A stretch of 64,000 nucleotides of DNA. It comes from JAEULH01 sp963746275 (GTDB lineage: Bacteria > Pseudomonadota > Alphaproteobacteria > Rhodospirillales > Defluviicoccaceae). Of this stretch, positions 49,170 through 57,457 are shown piece after piece (within the stretch, counting starts at the first letter, position 1; each line of letters starts with the position of its first letter). Below the pieces are notes generated by a model. It ran no database searches. It saw only the letters and a program-made list of their open reading frames with translations, and was not told where the DNA came from. The DNA lies in the NCBI GenBank assembly GCA_963746275.1, contig CAVVAX010000046.1, positions 51,846-115,845 of the forward strand, in the 5' to 3' direction. A program made the translations under genes and the position numbers.

Positions 49170-49726
49170 ATGATCGCACGCTTCGTGACCCACCTGGAGG
49201 AAGGGATCGTCTCCCTCCTCCTCGTGGTCATGACCCTCGTCGTGTTCGTCGAGGTCGTCCTCCGCTTCGGCTTCAACACCGGGATGATCTGGTCGGACGA
49301 GTTCGTCCTCCACCTCTCCGCCTGGATGGTGATGCTCGGCGCTTCCTACGGGGTGAAGGTCGGCTCGCACATCGGCGTCGACGCCGTCGTCCGGCTGCTG
49401 CCGAGCCGGCGCCAGGCGGGCCGTCACCCTCGTCGCCATCGCCCTCTGCCTGATCTACTGCTGGCTGTTCATCCAGGGATCCTGGGTCTACCTGCAGAAG
49501 GTCCAGCGGATCGGGATCGAACTCGAGGACCTGCCCATCGAGAAGTGGATCGCCCACAGCATCCTGCTCATCGGTTTCGTCCTGCTCGCCATCCGCTTCG
49601 TCATGCTCGGCTGGCACGTCCTGCAGGGCAAGTCCGACAGCTTCGGCTTCGCCGACGAGGCCAAGGAGGCGCTCGAAACCTTGGGCGCCGAAACGACCGC
49701 TCAAGGAGGAGGCCAAGAAGCCGTGA
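49170..49726 (+). CDS. dctQ: TRAP transporter small permease (DctQ), frameshifted
   Basis: This small membrane protein of about 184 aa has four hydrophobic segments: VSLLLVVMTLVVFVEVVLRF, then AWMVMLGASYGVKVGSHIGV, and after a shift near 49415 TLVAIALCLIYCWLFIQGSW and SILLIGFVLLAIRFVMLGW. A second indel near 49695 would end it PLKEEAKKP with a stop at 49724-49726, overlapping the dctM GTG (GTGA). As read, this indel makes dctQ run in frame into dctM. It scaffolds the large permease. Confidence 0.85.
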
Positions 49727-51147
49727 CCACCGCCGCCCTCTTCCTGCTGCTCTTCGTCTGCATGCTGATAGGCATGCCGATCGCGGTGGCGCTCGGCTTC
49801 TCCAGCATCGTCACCATCCTGCTGTTCTCCAACGACTCGCTCGCCTCGATTGCGCTGAAGCTGCTGCAGGGCCTCTCCGGCCACTACACCCTGCTGGCCA
49901 TCCCGTTCTTCATCCTCTCCTCTGCCTTCCTCACCACCGGCGGCGTCGCCCGCCGGCTCATCCGCTTCGCCATCTCCACCGTCGGCTACATCCGTGGCGG
50001 CCTGGCGATGGCTTCCGTGCTGGCCTGCATGCTGTTCGCCGCCATCTCCGGCTCCTCGCCGGCCACCGTGGCCGCCATCGGCTCGCTGGTCATCACCGGC
50101 ATGGTCAAGGCCGGCTACCCGGAGAAGATGGCCGCCGGCGTGATCACCAACGCCGGCACGCTCGGCATTCTCATCCCGCCCAGCATCGTGATGCTGGTCT
50201 ACGCCGCCGCGACCGAGCAGTCCGCGGCGCGCATGTTCATGGCCGGGTTTATCCCCGGCATCGTGCTCGGGCTGATGCTGATGGTGGCGATCTACATCGT
50301 CGCCCGGATCAAGGGCCTGTCGGCGCTGCCGTTCGAAGGCTTCGGCGAGATCGCCGCCGCGGCCTGGAGCGCCATGGGTGGCATTCTGCTGATGGTCATC
50401 GTGCTGGGCTCCATCTACGGCGGCATCGCCAGCCCGACCGAGGCCGCGGCCGTCTCCGCCGTCTATGCCTACGGCATCGCCGTCCTCGGCTACCGCGACA
50501 TGGGCCCGCTGCGCGAGACGCCGTGGCGATACGACGGTGAGTTGGCGGCGAGCGTTCTCGTCCGCAACACCGTGCAGATGCTCGTTGCCCTGCCGAAGTC
50601 GGTCCTCGACCCGGAGGTGCGCAAGGTCATTCTCGAGGCTTCGAAGGTCTCGGTGATGCTGCTGTTCGTCATCGCCAACGCAATGCTGTTCGCGCACGTG
50701 CTCACCACGGAACGCATTCCCCACCACATCGCCGAGGCGATCACCGGTTGGGGCCTGCCGCCGTGGTCGTTCCTGCTGGTGGTGAACATCATCCTGCTGC
50801 TGGCCGGCAACTTCATGGAGCCGTCGGCAATCACGCTGATCATGGCGCCGATCTTCCTGCCGATCGCGCTGCAGCTCGGCATCGACCCGATCCACCTCGG
50901 CATCATCATGGTCGTGAACATGGAAATCGGCATGATCACGCCGCCGGTCGGGCTGAACCTCTACGTCACCGCCGGCATCACCGGGCGAAGTATCGGCTGG
51001 GTGGTGCAGGCGGCGTTGCCGTGGCTGATGGTGCTCGTCGTCTTTCTCGTGCTGGTCACGTACATCCCGCAGATCTCGTTGTTCCTGCCCGAGTACATCG
51101 ACAGCCTGAAGGGATACGGCTCGGGCAGCGCGGTGTCGGAACCCTAG
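49723..51147 (+). CDS. dctM: TRAP transporter large permease (DctM)
   Basis: This is a 474-aa permease with about 12-13 membrane segments, opening TTAALFLLLFVCMLIGMPIA. DctM signatures are ISGSSPATVAAIGS, NAGTLGILIPPSIVMLVYAA, IYGGIASPTEAAAVSAVYAY and EIGMITPPVGLNLYVTAGIT. It catalyses sodium-driven uptake of the solute handed over by DctP. GTG 49723 follows AAGGAGGAGG at a good distance, which is why I separate it from dctQ although the frames are continuous. A ~60-residue insert (YRDMGPLRETPW...SVLDPEV) lies mid-protein. Confidence 0.92.
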   Translation: MTTAALFLLLFVCMLIGMPIAVALGFSSIVTILLFSNDSLASIALKLLQGLSGHYTLLAIPFFILSSAFLTTGGVARRLIRFAISTVGYIRGGLAMASVLACMLFAAISGSSPATVAAIGSLVITGMVKAGYPEKMAAGVITNAGTLGILIPPSIVMLVYAAATEQSAARMFMAGFIPGIVLGLMLMVAIYIVARIKGLSALPFEGFGEIAAAAWSAMGGILLMVIVLGSIYGGIASPTEAAAVSAVYAYGIAVLGYRDMGPLRETPWRYDGELAASVLVRNTVQMLVALPKSVLDPEVRKVILEASKVSVMLLFVIANAMLFAHVLTTERIPHHIAEAITGWGLPPWSFLLVVNIILLLAGNFMEPSAITLIMAPIFLPIALQLGIDPIHLGIIMVVNMEIGMITPPVGLNLYVTAGITGRSIGWVVQAALPWLMVLVVFLVLVTYIPQISLFLPEYIDSLKGYGSGSAVSEP

Positions 51148-51194
51148 CCTGGCGTTCGCGCCGGGCTGCGAACGCAACAAGAGGAGACGCGCTC

Positions 51195-52262
51195 ATGCCG
51201 AGCATGGGTCGCCGCGGCTGCATCGCCGCTCCGCCGTCGTTGGTGCTGGTCCGCCTGGTCGCCTTCGCGCTCGCCCTTGCCGCAGCCCTCGGCTGGGCAG
51301 CGGGGGCGTCGGCGCAGGACGGGCCGATCCTCATCCGCTTCGCCCATGTCGTCGACGAGCGGACGCCGAAGGGGATCGGCGCCGAGCTGTTCAAGCAGCG
51401 GGCCGAGGCCCGGCTGCCCGGCCGCGTCGTGGTCGAGGTCTACCCGCAGGCGCGCCGCTACACCGACGAGGAGGTGCTGACCGCCATGGCGCTGGGCGAC
51501 GTCGAGCTGGCGGCGCCGTCCTTCACCCAGTTCCGCGGCTTCAACCGGGCGATGCAGGTCTTCGAGCTGCCGTTCCTGTTCCACGACGTGCGCCACCTCC
51601 ACCGCTTCCAGGAGAGCACCATCGGCCGCCAGCTCCTCGACTTCATGCTGCCGCAGGGCATCATGGGCCTCGCCTACTGGGACAACGGCATGCGGGTGAT
51701 CTCGGCGAACAAGCCACTGCTCGTGCCGGCCGACGCCAAAGGCATGCTGTTTCGTACCGAGCCGTCGGCGGTGTTTCAGGCGCAGTACCAGCGGATCGGC
51801 GTGCCGGTGCTGCCGTTGCCCTTCCGGGCGGTGCCGGATGCCATTCGCGAGGGACTGGTGGAAGGGCAGGAGAACAGCTGGTCGAACATCTATTCGCGCG
51901 GCATCCACACCCTGCACCGCTCCTTCACCGAGCTCGACCACAGCTTCCTCGGCTACATGGTCGTGACTAACGCCGATTTCTGGAACCGGCTGCCGCCTGA
52001 GGTGCGGGCGACGCTGGACGCGGTCCTTGCCGAGGTGACGGCGGAGGTCAACAAGATTGCCCACGAGCAGGCGGAAGCCGACCGGCAGAAGGCAAAAGAC
52101 GAAGGGCGGATCGAAATCCTGACGCCGACTCCGGCCCAACTCGACGAATGGCGCGAAGCCTTCACCACGGTTTGGCCCGATTTCGAGCCGCAGATCGGGA
52201 GCGAGATTATCGACGCCGCGCTCGCCGTCCGCCAGGTAGCGGCTCCCGGTGCCGGTAAATAG
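51195..52262 (+). CDS. TRAP transporter solute-binding protein (DctP), copy 2
   Basis: This is an intact 355-aa protein. A signal peptide ends GASAQD, then IRFAHVVDERTPKGIGAELF, FHDVRHLHRFQESTIG and EGQENSWSNIYSRGIHTLHR follow, parallel to copy 1 (IKYSHVVAENTPKG, GQENTWSNMYS). The two are clearly paralogous but diverged. It lies 47 bp after dctM with AAGAGGAG before the ATG. It probably uses the same DctQM with a different ligand. Confidence 0.92.
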   Translation: MPSMGRRGCIAAPPSLVLVRLVAFALALAAALGWAAGASAQDGPILIRFAHVVDERTPKGIGAELFKQRAEARLPGRVVVEVYPQARRYTDEEVLTAMALGDVELAAPSFTQFRGFNRAMQVFELPFLFHDVRHLHRFQESTIGRQLLDFMLPQGIMGLAYWDNGMRVISANKPLLVPADAKGMLFRTEPSAVFQAQYQRIGVPVLPLPFRAVPDAIREGLVEGQENSWSNIYSRGIHTLHRSFTELDHSFLGYMVVTNADFWNRLPPEVRATLDAVLAEVTAEVNKIAHEQAEADRQKAKDEGRIEILTPTPAQLDEWREAFTTVWPDFEPQIGSEIIDAALAVRQVAAPGAGK

Positions 52263-52314
52263 ATTCGCGGCCAACGAGCGACGGAAAGAGATCGTTTCAG
52301 GAAGAAGCGTGTTC

Positions 52315-52397
52315 GTGGACCCCCGGAACAAGTCGGGGGTGACGAGGAGCAGGTGACATCGTGAGCACGTCATGGCCGCACTTGTTGCGGCCATCCA
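52315..52397. repeat. Two 29-bp hairpin repeats in opposite orientation
   Basis: Unit 52315-52343: TGGA, CCCCCGG, loop AACAAG, TCGGGGG, TGAC. Unit 52369-52397: GTCA, TGGCCGC, loop ACTTGT, TGCGGCCA, TCCA. They share ends and loop but have unrelated, self-complementary stems. They lie between the convergent dctP2 and patatin genes, where they could also act as bidirectional terminators. Confidence 0.75.
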
Positions 52398-52467
52398 CGG
52401 CGGTTGCTGTCACTACACGATGAGATGCTGTACTTGAAGGATAGGTACCGCGCGGGCCGTTGGCGGG

Positions 52468-54243
52468 TTACACCAGCGCGCGCTGGCGGAGGTCGGCCTT
52501 GATTGCCGCGGCCGCCGCCTGGGTCAACTTGTCGCGGATCATGCAGCCCGCCACCAGGCGCAGCATCTTGTTGACGAACAGGCCATCGTCGATGCGGATG
52601 CGCTTGAGCAGGCCGCGGACGAGCTCCGGCATGATCACCGCCGCCCGCCGCTCGATCAGTCCCAGCACCGGCTCGAGCGCCCGCGGGTCGAGCTTCGGCC
52701 ATGGCCGGAGCGGAACCGGCTCGCGCGCCTCGCCAACCAGCGGGATCAACCGGACGAACTCGCGGTCAATGGCGTGGCTGCCATTCGTCCGGCGGATACG
52801 CGGATGGTGCTCGGTGAGGTCCTGGCCCGTGGCCTGCGCCCGCTCGATCCACGGCGCCACGATCGGGTTCTCAACGTGGACGACGAAGTGGTCGCGCAGG
52901 AATTTCTGGCAGTTGCGCCGGCCGAGCTGGAAGTCGTGCATCCTGAGCTCCTCGTGGAGGAAGCCGGCGAAGCCGCCGAGCCCGACCGAGGCGAGGGCCG
53001 TCTGCGACCCGGTCTTCTCCGGGCGCAGCGGCGAGACGAGGAAACGGCTGTGCACGTCCTCGTGCATCGCCAGCATCACCTCCTGCGGGTTGAAGCGGGC
53101 CTGGCGGCGAAGCGTCGAGAACATCGAGAACAGCGCCTCGACCATGTCCGGAGCGGCGCCAATTCCCGGATCGGCGCGGCATTCGTCGTCGGGCAGCGGA
53201 TCGATCATCAGCACCGCCCGGTCGCACTGCCTGGGATCGCGGGCGTTGTGCACGTCGCGCCCGCCGGCAAGGGCGATGCGGGCGAACTCCACCGGCTCGT
53301 TGTTGATCAGCCCGCCGTCGACGCACCAGAACTCGTAAGGACGTTCCGGCGCGCAGTCCACGTCGAGGTTGATGACCGGGCTGGCGTTGGTCCTCGCACC
53401 TGCGGGGACGCACCACGGCGCGGCTTGGTAGAAAGCTGGGAGGTTGGAAAACGCGCGCGCCGGCAGGCCGCCGGGAAAGGCGGAGGTTGCGAGCGCGGCG
53501 TCGCGCAGGGCGCCCCAGCCGTCGACCCGGTGTTTGCCGGCGGTACCCGGCCAGTTCACCGGATGCACTCCCACCGGCAGCGGCTCGGCCTCGCCGGCGC
53601 CGGCGCCGAGCACGGCGAAGTGGGCGAAGTCGGCGTGGCAGGTAACGCGGTGGCCACGAACGCCGCCAGCGGTGACCATCTCGATGACGTAGGGCAGGCC
53701 GCGAAGGTTGGTCAGGGAGAGGTAGACTTGCAGAGGGTTGGCGAAGTAGCCGGGGCTCGTCGGGCAGTGGCCGGCGGCGATCGCGGCGCGGACGCTGGCG
53801 ACGGCGCTGTCGGCGACAGCGGCGATCCCGGTCCCGTCCAGCAGCGACGGCACGATGCCCGCGTCGCCACGGATGTCGCCGGTCTGCAGCAGCATGCGGA
53901 CGTCGATGTCGCGTACCCAGGAGCGATAGAGCAGGTTGCGCTCGGCATTGGCGGGCGCGGCGGCGGTGGGCGCCGTCGCCAAGTCGCGGATGGGGTGATG
54001 GCCGGTGAAGGGAATCATCCCCGTCAGCGCCGAGATGATGCCGCCAGCCGAGCTTCCGGCCGCCGCCCGGATCTGTACGTTATGGTCGGGTACATCGGCC
54101 CCGGTCCGCTTGGCCCGCTCCCAGAGTTCCAGGGCCTGAAGCAGGAAATCGATCACGCCGGCGGTATAGGAACCCGCGGACACGGCGCCGGCCATCACCA
54201 GGCCGACCTCGAAGGTCCGCGCCTGCGGCTTTCGCAACATCAT
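52468..54243 (-). CDS. Patatin-like phospholipase
   Basis: This is a 591-aa protein with an N-terminal patatin domain. The nucleophile elbow GSSAGG (GxSxG, Ser65) and the Asp of FWCVDGGLINNEP form the Ser-Asp dyad; the oxyanion-loop region is MAGAVSAGSYTAG. It hydrolyses acyl chains of membrane lipids. The C-terminal ~250 residues (VMLAMHEDVHSRFLVSPLRP, NCQKFLRDHFVVHVENPIVA) are an extension seen in a subset of large bacterial patatins. No signal peptide. Intact. Confidence 0.88.
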   Translation of the reverse strand: MMLRKPQARTFEVGLVMAGAVSAGSYTAGVIDFLLQALELWERAKRTGADVPDHNVQIRAAAGSSAGGIISALTGMIPFTGHHPIRDLATAPTAAAPANAERNLLYRSWVRDIDVRMLLQTGDIRGDAGIVPSLLDGTGIAAVADSAVASVRAAIAAGHCPTSPGYFANPLQVYLSLTNLRGLPYVIEMVTAGGVRGHRVTCHADFAHFAVLGAGAGEAEPLPVGVHPVNWPGTAGKHRVDGWGALRDAALATSAFPGGLPARAFSNLPAFYQAAPWCVPAGARTNASPVINLDVDCAPERPYEFWCVDGGLINNEPVEFARIALAGGRDVHNARDPRQCDRAVLMIDPLPDDECRADPGIGAAPDMVEALFSMFSTLRRQARFNPQEVMLAMHEDVHSRFLVSPLRPEKTGSQTALASVGLGGFAGFLHEELRMHDFQLGRRNCQKFLRDHFVVHVENPIVAPWIERAQATGQDLTEHHPRIRRTNGSHAIDREFVRLIPLVGEAREPVPLRPWPKLDPRALEPVLGLIERRAAVIMPELVRGLLKRIRIDDGLFVNKMLRLVAGCMIRDKLTQAAAAAIKADLRQRALV

Positions 54244-54334
54244 GACTTGAATAACCTCAGTAAAATCGGGCGGTACGCCCGGCGCGGGCGGAAATGCGCT
54301 CGCGCCGCCGGATCATAGGACCCCTCGCGCCCGA

Positions 54335-54390
54335 CCCTCGCCCGCGTAGCGGGAGAGGCAGCGACCCGCGCAGCGGGAGGGTGAGGAGCC
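54335..54390. repeat. Repeated CCCGCG-AGCGGGAG inverted-repeat motif
   Basis: CCCGCGTAGCGGGAG and CCCGCGCAGCGGGAG occur about 24 bp apart; each is a small palindrome (CCCGC/GCGGG), flanked by CCCTC and GAGGGTGAGG. The element lies in the 225-bp gap between the patatin and the TadE-like genes. Similar elements are scattered in other high-GC proteobacteria. No gene is present in this gap. Confidence 0.55.
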
Positions 54391-54468
54391 CCTCTGCTAG
54401 GATCCTATACCTAAACGGGGCAAAAAGTGCAAGGTAAGCGCACTGTAAGCCGCGCCTAGGCCCCCGGC

Positions 54469-55047
54469 TCAGGGATAGATCGTGTCGAGCGAGCCGTAAC
54501 GCGGCCGGAACACGGCGAAGCGGTGGACCGTCGTCTCCTCGATGATCTCCTGGAAGACCATCGGCCGGTAGCGGAAGAAGACCTCGCAGAGGATGACGTT
54601 CTCGCCGTCGCGGACGATGAGCCCGTCCGGCAGGCTGGCGATCGCGCCTTCCATGCCGAGCTCGCTGCTGCCGGTACCTTCGCCGTAGCTGCGCTGCCAC
54701 CTGATCCGCGCCGGCCCGCCGGCGGCGGCGATGGAGGTGACGATGAGCCTTCCCTGCCGCGGCACGTCGAACGGCTCCATGACGAACCTCGCCGCCTGGA
54801 ACAGGTTGCTCATGCCGCCTTCGGTGATCACCGCCGACTGGGCGACTAGGTCGGCAAGGCTCGAGGAGGTGCGCTCCACCTTCTGGTTGACCAGTACGAA
54901 GCGGGTGAACTCGATCCCGGTCAGCAGCAGCACGAGCAGCACCGGCAGGGCCACGGCGAACTCGACCATGAAGTTGCCGCCCTCGCCGGAGCCAAGCCGC
55001 GCCCTATGTCGCCAGCACGTGCCAGCGATGCGGCTCAGAGCGTGCAC
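54469..55047 (-). CDS. TadE/TadG-like pseudopilin, second of a pair
   Basis: A short basic leader is followed by GGNFMVEFAVALPVLLVLLL, the TadE signature with Glu after a hydrophobic segment, then VNQKVERTSSSLADLVAQS. TadE-like proteins are minor pseudopilins of Flp/Tad pili, processed by a prepilin peptidase. The GTG at 55047 overlaps the upstream gene's end by 13 bp; an ATG at 55083 is the alternative. The periplasmic part ends RPRYGSLDTIYP. No tad ATPase or secretin genes are in the window. Confidence 0.8.
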   Translation of the reverse strand: MHALSRIAGTCWRHRARLGSGEGGNFMVEFAVALPVLLVLLLTGIEFTRFVLVNQKVERTSSSLADLVAQSAVITEGGMSNLFQAARFVMEPFDVPRQGRLIVTSIAAAGGPARIRWQRSYGEGTGSSELGMEGAIASLPDGLIVRDGENVILCEVFFRYRPMVFQEIIEETTVHRFAVFRPRYGSLDTIYP

Positions 55048-55661
55048 GGCTTGGGCTCCGTGCCGTCGAGTGATGGGTTCCACGGCTCGTTGCGCACGGC
55101 GACGCTGGCGCTGAGCGGGAACTTGCCATCCTTGCCGATGACCTTGCCCACCATGGGCGTGATCAGCGGCCAGTCGTAGCGCACCCGGTACAGCACGACC
55201 GCTCCAGACTCGCCCGGGCCAGCGGAGCCCCGGTCCTCGTCGCGTTTCCCGTTGGCGTTGCAGTCCTTAAAGGTTTCGCCGCTGTCGTACTTGCCGTTGG
55301 CATTGCCGTCGACGAAGGTCTCGCCCTGGGCGACGTCGTCGAAGGTCGGGTAGCTGCGGATATCCAGGACGGCCTTGTCGAAGTCGACCAGGCCCAGGGT
55401 GCGGTCCTCGACGAGCTCACGGATGTAGGCCTCGCGCTCGCTCATCGTCGAGGCCCCATCGGGGAGCTGGCCGGTGACGCCATAGCGCGACGCGTCCCGC
55501 AGGCTGCTCTCCATCAGCACCGTGACGAACATGACTAGGCCGAACTCGACGATGGCGCAGACCAAGAGGAAAAACACCGGCCCGGCGATCGCGAACTCGA
55601 CGACCGGCGAGCCACACTCGTCGCGGCGAAACGCCCGCCAGGCGTTGTTCAAGGGAAGCAT
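55035..55661 (-). CDS. TadE-like pseudopilin with two EF-hand-like loops
   Basis: The TadE signature GSPVVEFAIAGPVFFLLVCA and IVEFGLVMFVTVLMESSLRD lies near the N-terminus. The periplasmic part has two DxNxNG-type calcium-binding loops: DGNANGKYDSGE and DCNANGKRDED, at about 55236-55310. ATG 55661 is preferred because GAGG lies 6 nt upstream; ATG 55697 would add 12 residues. It overlaps the second pseudopilin gene. The loops are not a standard part of TadE and may tune pilus assembly to calcium (inference). Confidence 0.8.
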   Translation of the reverse strand: MLPLNNAWRAFRRDECGSPVVEFAIAGPVFFLLVCAIVEFGLVMFVTVLMESSLRDASRYGVTGQLPDGASTMSEREAYIRELVEDRTLGLVDFDKAVLDIRSYPTFDDVAQGETFVDGNANGKYDSGETFKDCNANGKRDEDRGSAGPGESGAVVLYRVRYDWPLITPMVGKVIGKDGKFPLSASVAVRNEPWNPSLDGTEPKPCTL

Positions 55662-55919
55662 CCGCATCCTCGGGACCGCCAAGAGCCGCGCGGCCATGTA
55701 CGCTTTGCTGTTGAAGTCGCCGTTATTATACGGCCCGGCGTGGCTTCAGCCTAAACGCCATACTGTCGGTAAGATGCGCCGGATATACTCGCAAAGTCTT
55801 CGATCTACATGCCGGCGGGCGAGCGGCGTGGGGGCCGATTGGGGACGGTTCGCAGCGTTGACGCCGCTCCCGATCCCGCTACGCTCAGGCCATGTGCCGA
55901 GGAAGGAAAGGATTGGCCG

Positions 55920-56777
55920 ATGAAGCTGGTGCGCTACGGGCCAAAGGGCAGCGAGAAACCGGGCTTGGTGGACGATGCCGGCCACATCCGCGATCTTTCG
56001 ACCCAGGTTGGCGACATCGCCGGCGAGGTGCTGGCGCCCGACCGACTCCGCCGGCTGGCCGCCATGGATCCTGCGATCCTGCCTCTCGTCGAAGGCGTCT
56101 CCCGGCTTGGGCCGCCCGTCGCCGGCATCGGCAAGATCCTGGCCATCGGCCTGAACTACCGTCAGCACGCCGAGGAGACCGGGGCCACGGTCCGCTCGGA
56201 TCCCATGCTGTTCTCCAAGGCGATCACCTCGCTCAGCGGCCCCAACGACCCGATCATGCTGCCGCGCGGCTCGGAGAAGACCGACTGGGAGGTCGAGCTT
56301 GCGGTGATCATCGGCAGCCGCGCTGCCTACGTCGACGAGCACGAGGCGCAGGACGTCGTCGCCGGCTACGCGGTGATCAACGACGTCTCCGAGCGCGCCT
56401 TCCAGAAGGAGCGGGGAGGGCAGTTCATCAAGGGCAAGAGCGCCGACACCTTCGGCCCGCTTGGGCCGTGGCTGGTGACCCCGGACGAGGTTCCCGACCC
56501 GCAGGACCTCGACCTCTGGTGCGACCTCAACGGCGAGCGCCGCCAGGACTCGAACACCGCACAGATGATTTTCCCCGTCGCGTACCTGGTCAGCCACATC
56601 AGCCAGTTCATGACGCTCCTGCCCGGCGACGTGATCGCCACCGGAACGCCCGCCGGCGTCGGCATGGGCTGCAAGCCGCCCCGCTACCTGCGTGCAGGCG
56701 ATACGCTTGAGTGCGGCGTCGAGGCGCTGGGCCGCCAGCGCCACGAGGTCATCGCGTTCGCGGCGGCGGCGGGGTGA
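55920..56777 (+). CDS. Fumarylacetoacetate hydrolase (FAH) family protein
   Basis: This is a 285-aa member of the FAH family, with AIGLNYRQHAEETG, the metal-site motif SEKTDWEVELAVIIG, GYAVINDVSERAFQKERGGQ and DVIATGTPAGVGMG. FAH-family enzymes cleave or decarboxylate beta-diketo acids in aromatic or sugar-acid breakdown. The 'ERGGQFIKGKS' pattern fits the subgroup including ureidoglycolate lyase and diketo-deoxy-fuconate hydrolases, but the substrate is uncertain. It stands alone. The start at 55920 follows GAGGAAGGA. Confidence 0.88.
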   Translation: MKLVRYGPKGSEKPGLVDDAGHIRDLSTQVGDIAGEVLAPDRLRRLAAMDPAILPLVEGVSRLGPPVAGIGKILAIGLNYRQHAEETGATVRSDPMLFSKAITSLSGPNDPIMLPRGSEKTDWEVELAVIIGSRAAYVDEHEAQDVVAGYAVINDVSERAFQKERGGQFIKGKSADTFGPLGPWLVTPDEVPDPQDLDLWCDLNGERRQDSNTAQMIFPVAYLVSHISQFMTLLPGDVIATGTPAGVGMGCKPPRYLRAGDTLECGVEALGRQRHEVIAFAAAAG

Positions 56778-56790
56778 CGGCGGAACCCGG

Positions 56791-57090
56791 TCAGGCTGCC
56801 CGCGGCTCGATGCCTTGCAACTCGGCTGCGATCTGCCGGCGCCGCTCCATCAGGTCATAGTCGTTCTGCAGCCCGAGAAACACCCCCTCCGACAGGCCGA
56901 AGTAGCGCGCGAGCCTGAGGTCGGTGTCGGCGCTCACCGAGCGCTTGCCCAGTACGAGCTCGTTGATCCGCCGCGGTGGCACACGGACGGCGCGGGCCAG
57001 CGCATTCTGGCTGAGGCCCATGGGCTTCAGGAAGTCCTCCAGCAGGATTTCGCCGGGATGCGGGTTCGGCAGCAGGTCGCTTTCAGCCAT
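56791..57090 (-). CDS. higA: HigA-type antitoxin (XRE family)
   Basis: This is a 99-aa protein with HPGEILLEDFLKPMGLSQNA and LARAVRVPPRRINELVLGKR, the helix-turn-helix typical of HigA/VapI antitoxins, and a C-terminal part ending LQGIEPRAA. It neutralises HigB and represses the operon. Its ATG (57090) overlaps the higB stop by 8 bp. The order toxin-antitoxin (higB first) is normal for this family. A palindromic operator lies upstream of higB. Confidence 0.93.
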   Translation of the reverse strand: MAESDLLPNPHPGEILLEDFLKPMGLSQNALARAVRVPPRRINELVLGKRSVSADTDLRLARYFGLSEGVFLGLQNDYDLMERRRQIAAELQGIEPRAA

Positions 57091-57367
57091 GATAGTCGAC
57101 GATCCCGACATCGGTCGGCCCTCCTTCCCTCCAGACGAAGCAGATCCGCCATCGGTCATTGATGCGCACACTGTGCTGGCCCGTCCTGTTGCCCTTCAGC
57201 GCCTCCAGCCGGTTGCCGGGCGGAACCCTGAGATCGCCGAGAACCTTCGCCTGGTTCAGCAAGCGGAGCTTCCGCAGGGCAACCGCCTGGATGTCCGACG
57301 GCAGGCGCCGGCTTCGCCGCCCGGTCCAGATCCACTCCGTTTCCGGATCGGCAAAGCTCTTGATCAT
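57083..57367 (-). CDS. higB: HigB-type toxin (RelE superfamily mRNA interferase)
   Basis: This is a 94-aa protein starting MIKSFADPETEWIWTGRRSR, with VPPGNRLEALKGNRTGQHSV and RINDRWRICFVW, hallmarks of HigB. It cleaves mRNA at the ribosome when free of HigA. ATG 57367 matches the conserved family start; a TTG six bases earlier is possible. The start is 5 nt from the palindromic operator, so the mRNA leader is very short. Confidence 0.93.
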   Translation of the reverse strand: MIKSFADPETEWIWTGRRSRRLPSDIQAVALRKLRLLNQAKVLGDLRVPPGNRLEALKGNRTGQHSVRINDRWRICFVWREGGPTDVGIVDYHG

Positions 57368-57371
57368 CGCC

Positions 57372-57400
57372 AAGACTATAACGCATCACGTTATAGTCTT
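57372..57400 (-). promoter_or_regulatory. Perfect 12-bp inverted repeat, likely HigBA operator/promoter
   Basis: AAGACTATAACG (57372-57383), spacer CATCA, CGTTATAGTCTT (57389-57400). The arms are exact complements. Each arm contains a TATAAC/TATAGT-like -10 sequence, so a repressor bound here would cover the promoter. It lies directly before the higB start, the usual place for autorepression by HigA or the HigBA complex. Confidence 0.8.
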
Positions 57401-57457
57401 CAAGCGCACCCTCGCGCCTGGCAGGTCGGCTCTTCAGCCGCGGCTCCGGACCGCTGC

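Noticed and set aside
49273..51180. A 635-aa minus-strand open frame antisense to dctQM
   Set aside because: Asp/His/Arg-rich mirror translation of membrane-protein codons with no domain; dctM on the other strand is unmistakable.
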